In this document: in pieces, positions 61,538 to 64,000 of the stretch
Numbering within the stretch: position 1 is the first letter of the stretch
Layout of the letters: each line of letters opens with the position of its first letter
DNA from: DATDIC01 sp963777625
GTDB taxonomy: Bacteria; Pseudomonadota; Alphaproteobacteria; Acetobacterales; Acetobacteraceae
NCBI GenBank assembly: GCA_963777625.1
Contig: CAVZRO010000006.1
Coordinates: forward strand, 62,001-126,000
DNA length: 64,000 bases
Reading direction: 5' to 3'
The notes under the pieces: generated by a model
Told to the model about the DNA's origin: nothing
The model's database searches: none
The model's input: only the letters and a program-made list of their open reading frames with translations
Translations under genes and position numbers: made by a program

Positions 61538-62284
61538 TCAGCCCGTCCCCGCCGGATCGCGCGTGTAGAGCCATCGGCTGACCAGCGTTTCCACGTCGTC
61601 CGTGAAATCCGAGCGCGGCCCCTCCGCGAACAAGCTGCCGGTTCGCATCACGTACACATGGTCGGCGATTCCCAGTGCGCCCTTGATGTTCTGGTCCACC
61701 AGCAGCACGGCCTTGCCGGAACGCGCCAGCCCTTCGACCAGCGCGTAGATTTGCGCCGCGATGCGCGGTTCGATGCTGGCGGTCGGCTCGTCGAACAGGA
61801 AGATGCGGGGATCGGTCAGCAACGCCCGCGCAATCTCCAACTGCCGCTGCTGCCCGCCGGACAATGTGCCGGCCGTCTGTCGGCGCCGCTCGCGCAGGAT
61901 CGGGAACTGCTCATAGGCCCGTTCGATCGCCGCGCGGACGCGTGCCTTGTCGCGCCGAAACGTCCAGGCGCCCAGGCGCAGGTTCACGTCGACCGGCAGA
62001 AACGGGAAGATGCTGGGCTTCTGTGGCAGATAGACGATGCCGCGCGCGCCCATATCGTGCGGGCCGACCCCGTTCAGCGATCGTCCTTCGGCGACGATCT
62101 CGCCGGATAGCAGCGGCAGGAATCCGAACAGAACCTTCAGCAGCGTGGATTTCCCGGTGCCGTTCGGTCCCAGCACGCAGCGCACCTCGCCGGGACGGAC
62201 ATCGACCGACATGCCGTTGAGGATGTGAATCCCCGGCAGATAGCCGGCCACGACATTGCGCGCCGCGAGCACCGTTTCCGGCAT
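61538..62284 (-). CDS. livF: Branched-chain amino acid-type ABC transporter ATPase (LivF)
   Basis: A 248-residue ATPase: VLAARNVVAGYLPGIHILNGMSVDVRPGEVRCVLGPNGTGKSTLLKVLFGFLP (Walker A), GIVYLPQKPSIFPFLPVDVNLRLG (Q-loop), LSGGQQRQLEIARALLTDPRIFLFDEPTASIEPRI (signature and Walker B), LLVDQNIKGALGIADHVYVM. LivF pairs with LivG. ATG 62284 shares its A with the livG stop (TGATG); a GTG at 62287 is also possible. Confidence 0.9.
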   Translation of the reverse strand: MPETVLAARNVVAGYLPGIHILNGMSVDVRPGEVRCVLGPNGTGKSTLLKVLFGFLPLLSGEIVAEGRSLNGVGPHDMGARGIVYLPQKPSIFPFLPVDVNLRLGAWTFRRDKARVRAAIERAYEQFPILRERRRQTAGTLSGGQQRQLEIARALLTDPRIFLFDEPTASIEPRIAAQIYALVEGLARSGKAVLLVDQNIKGALGIADHVYVMRTGSLFAEGPRSDFTDDVETLVSRWLYTRDPAGTG

Positions 62285-63000
62285 CACACCCCCGCATAGG
62301 CGCGGATCACCTCTGCGTCGTCCCGCACCGCCTGCACCGTCCCATCGGCGATCTTCTGCCCGCGCGACATCACCACCAGCCGATGCACGAGACGTTGAAT
62401 CGCCTCCAGGTCGTGATCGACGACGACGAATGTCCGCCCCTGTGCGTGCAGTTGCTGGACCAGCCGGATGATCTCGTCACGCAAATAGGGGTTCACGCCG
62501 GCAAACGGCTCATCCAGGAACAGGATGGTCGCGTCCAGCATCAGTGCGCGTCCCAGCTCCAGCAGCTTCTGCTGTCCGCCGGACAGCGTGCGCGCCTGGG
62601 CTGCCTCCAGCGGCGCAAGCCCCAGGAATTCCAGGTGCAGCCGCGCCTGCCGCCGCACCGCGTCCCAGGTGGAATGCGGCCGCACCAGGCCCGGCACCAG
62701 CATGTTTTCCAGCACGCTCATCCGGCTGAAGAGCTGTGTTATCTGGAACGTGCGGCCCACCCCGCGCATCGCGAACCGGTCCGCCGGCAATCCGTCCGCC
62801 CGTTCGCCCCGCAACTGGATCCGCCCACCGGCAGGGGACAGATGGCCGGTGAGCATGTTGATCGTCGTGGTCTTGCCGGAGCCATTCGGCCCGATCAGCC
62901 CGACGAGTTCACCCTCATTGACGGCAAGATCCAGCTCGCGCACGGCGACAATGCCGCCGAACCGCATCGTCAGGGCGATTGCCTCGATCAGCGCCGTCAT
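62284..63000 (-). CDS. livG: Branched-chain amino acid-type ABC transporter ATPase (LivG)
   Basis: A 238-residue ATPase: EAIALTMRFGGIVAVRELDLAVNEGELVGLIGPNGSGKTTTINMLTGHL, GVGRTFQITQLFSRMSVLENMLV (the LivG-type insertion), LSGGQQKLLELGRALMLDATILFLDEPFAGVNPYLR, VVVDHDLEAIQRLVHRLVVM. The start at 63000 overlaps the livM stop (TAATG). Longer in-frame starts lie inside livM and are not used. No binding protein is in view; it should lie beyond the right edge. Confidence 0.92.
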   Translation of the reverse strand: MTALIEAIALTMRFGGIVAVRELDLAVNEGELVGLIGPNGSGKTTTINMLTGHLSPAGGRIQLRGERADGLPADRFAMRGVGRTFQITQLFSRMSVLENMLVPGLVRPHSTWDAVRRQARLHLEFLGLAPLEAAQARTLSGGQQKLLELGRALMLDATILFLDEPFAGVNPYLRDEIIRLVQQLHAQGRTFVVVDHDLEAIQRLVHRLVVMSRGQKIADGTVQAVRDDAEVIRAYAGV

Positions 63001-63959
63001 TAATCGGCTGCCCCGCCGGCCGGCTGCGTGCGCCGCCAGGCCGGAACGACACGCACCGCCTGGTTCCAGGCCAACGCCAGCAATCCATTTCGCGCGAATC
63101 GCATGGTCAGCAGCAACAAGGCACCGAAAATCACCAGCCGCCATTCACCATAGGCGCGCAGTGCCTCGTACATCCACTCCACGAAGAACGCGCCAAGCAC
63201 CGCCGCCGGCAGGCTTTCCGCGCCGCCGATCATCGCCATGGCGACGACGATCCCCATCTGATCGACCGAGCCGATATCCGGTGTCAGGATACCGATGAAC
63301 GGGCCGTAGAATGTCCCGGCCAGCCCGGCAAAGCCGCTGGTGATCGCGAACACCAACACACGAAACCGCACCACGCGGACACCGCCCGCCGCCGCCGCCT
63401 GCTCGTTCTCGCGTATCGCGCGGAAGAACAATCCCCAGCGCGATGCAACCATCAGCGACATGATCCCGAGCGATGCCGCCAGCAATCCCAGCGCCAGGTA
63501 ATAGGACGGCAGGTTCGAGCGCGTATGGAACAGCGGCGCGACTTCCAGGCCGCCGGCGCCGCCGGTGATCTCGTTCTCGGTCAACAGAACGATGCGCAGC
63601 ACTTCCGAAAACGCCATCGTGAAGATGGCCAGGTAGGGGCCGCGCATGCGCAGGCAGATGAACCCGACGCCCGCGCCGACGATCGTACTGAGGACGACCG
63701 CACCCGCCATCCCCAGCGGGATCGGGATTGCCAGCCATTGCACCAGCAGAGCCGACGCATAAGCCCCGAGCGAAACAAATCCCATGTGCCCGAACGAGAA
63801 TTGCCCGGCATACCCGACCAGCAGCGCCCAGCTCGCTGCGACAATGGCGTAGAAGATCGCCAGTATTCCGACGGTCTGCCAATAGGTATCGACCAGGAAC
63901 GGGAAGACCAGCGCCACCAGCAAGATGCAGCCCAGGCCGGCCAGGTTGCCCGATCGCAC
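63000..63959 (-). CDS. livM: Branched-chain amino acid-type ABC transporter permease (LivM)
   Basis: A 319-residue permease of about eight to nine helices: LVGYAGQFSFGHMGFVSLGAYASALL, GFICLRMRGPYLAIFTMAFSEVLRIVLLTENEITGGAGGLEVAP (the conserved LivM motif) and RWGLFFRAIRENEQAAAAGGVRVVRFRVLVFAITSGFAGLAGTFYG, with GIVVAMAMIGGAESLPAAVLGAFFVEWMYEALR. The system may carry branched amino acids, urea or other small solutes. Confidence 0.9.
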   Translation of the reverse strand: MRSGNLAGLGCILLVALVFPFLVDTYWQTVGILAIFYAIVAASWALLVGYAGQFSFGHMGFVSLGAYASALLVQWLAIPIPLGMAGAVVLSTIVGAGVGFICLRMRGPYLAIFTMAFSEVLRIVLLTENEITGGAGGLEVAPLFHTRSNLPSYYLALGLLAASLGIMSLMVASRWGLFFRAIRENEQAAAAGGVRVVRFRVLVFAITSGFAGLAGTFYGPFIGILTPDIGSVDQMGIVVAMAMIGGAESLPAAVLGAFFVEWMYEALRAYGEWRLVIFGALLLLTMRFARNGLLALAWNQAVRVVPAWRRTQPAGGAAD

Positions 63960-63962
63960 CCG

Positions 63963-64000
63963 CTACTCCATCGCCGCGTGAGCGCGGCCAAAGAAGCCGG
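63963..64000 (-). CDS. livH: LivH-like permease, extreme C-terminus only
   Basis: Reading on the minus strand, the last 12 codons end GFFGRAHAAME followed by a stop at 63963, which is how LivH/LivM-type permeases usually close (PTGLFGR-like). The gene continues off the right edge. livM starts four bases after this stop, so all the liv genes are one operon. Confidence 0.6.
   Translation of the reverse strand, partial: GFFGRAHAAME

Overview
This window reads as a chromosomal segment of a GC-rich alphaproteobacterium. The closest fit is the Acetobacteraceae / Rhodospirillales type. The reasons are gene content (ftsEX next to YdcF and PlsC, DUF2125, a Kdo hydroxylase, many TRAP transporters, a cyanide-insensitive bd oxidase with DUF2474), the high-GC codon use, and dispersed hairpins ending in ATGACG. 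The family assignment is inference: there is no rRNA here to confirm it.

Layout. 1-2 kb: the end of a gmhA-like gene, then decayed DNA (an IS5-type transposase remnant and a histidine-phosphatase remnant) and a DinB-fold gene. 2-5 kb: sulfate activation (cysD, cysNC). 5-11 kb: a TPR protein, a luciferase-like oxidoreductase, a DUF1194 protein, a Kdo hydroxylase with a neighbouring C-X5-R phosphatase, and PaiB. 11-16 kb: a zinc-ribbon protein, then ftsE-ftsX-ydcF-plsC and a DUF2125 protein. 16-20.6 kb: a taurine-pyruvate-type aminotransferase, an ACT-like small protein, and cioA-cioB-DUF2474. 20.7-24.2 kb: a D-amino-acid dehydrogenase with a polar amino acid ABC importer that lacks its ATPase. 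24.5-27.9 kb: a uracil catabolism (URC-type) operon. 27.9-30.7 kb: a PLD-nuclease/P-loop ATPase fusion coupled to a HEAT protein, function unknown. 30.8-33.7 kb: a TRAP transporter with fused QM subunits. 33.7-35 kb: a toxin-antitoxin-like trio. 35-42 kb: an FAD oxidoreductase, a 5'-3' exonuclease, DUF1989, an HpaB-like monooxygenase, a glutamate-receptor-like channel and a gamma-glutamyltransferase. 42-46 kb: a TetR-controlled HlyD/ABC-2 exporter. 46-48.4 kb: thiolase, MaoC, creatininase. 48.4-55.1 kb: sulfatase, TRAP PQM and DUF3604. 55-64 kb: an FtsH paralogue, a TPR/GT41 glycosyltransferase, an LhgO-like oxidase, DUF1810, tRNA-Leu(CAA) and a Liv-type ABC importer running off the edge.

Most operons use four- or five-base stop/start overlaps (ATGA, GTGA, TGATG, TAATG), which imply translational coupling. 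The window is rich in transport and oxidative catabolism of small organic acids, amino acids and sulfur compounds, consistent with a versatile heterotroph.

Two things stand out. First, small palindromic elements are scattered between genes, and two lie inside reading frames: one destroys a transposase remnant, the other is read through in-frame in the URC4 gene. Second, the PLD-ATPase/HEAT pair is the best candidate for an undescribed system. Single-base frameshifts occur in cysNC, the TPR gene, cioA and the phosphatase remnant, all within the first 18.3 kb. Whether they are real or sequence errors cannot be decided from here.
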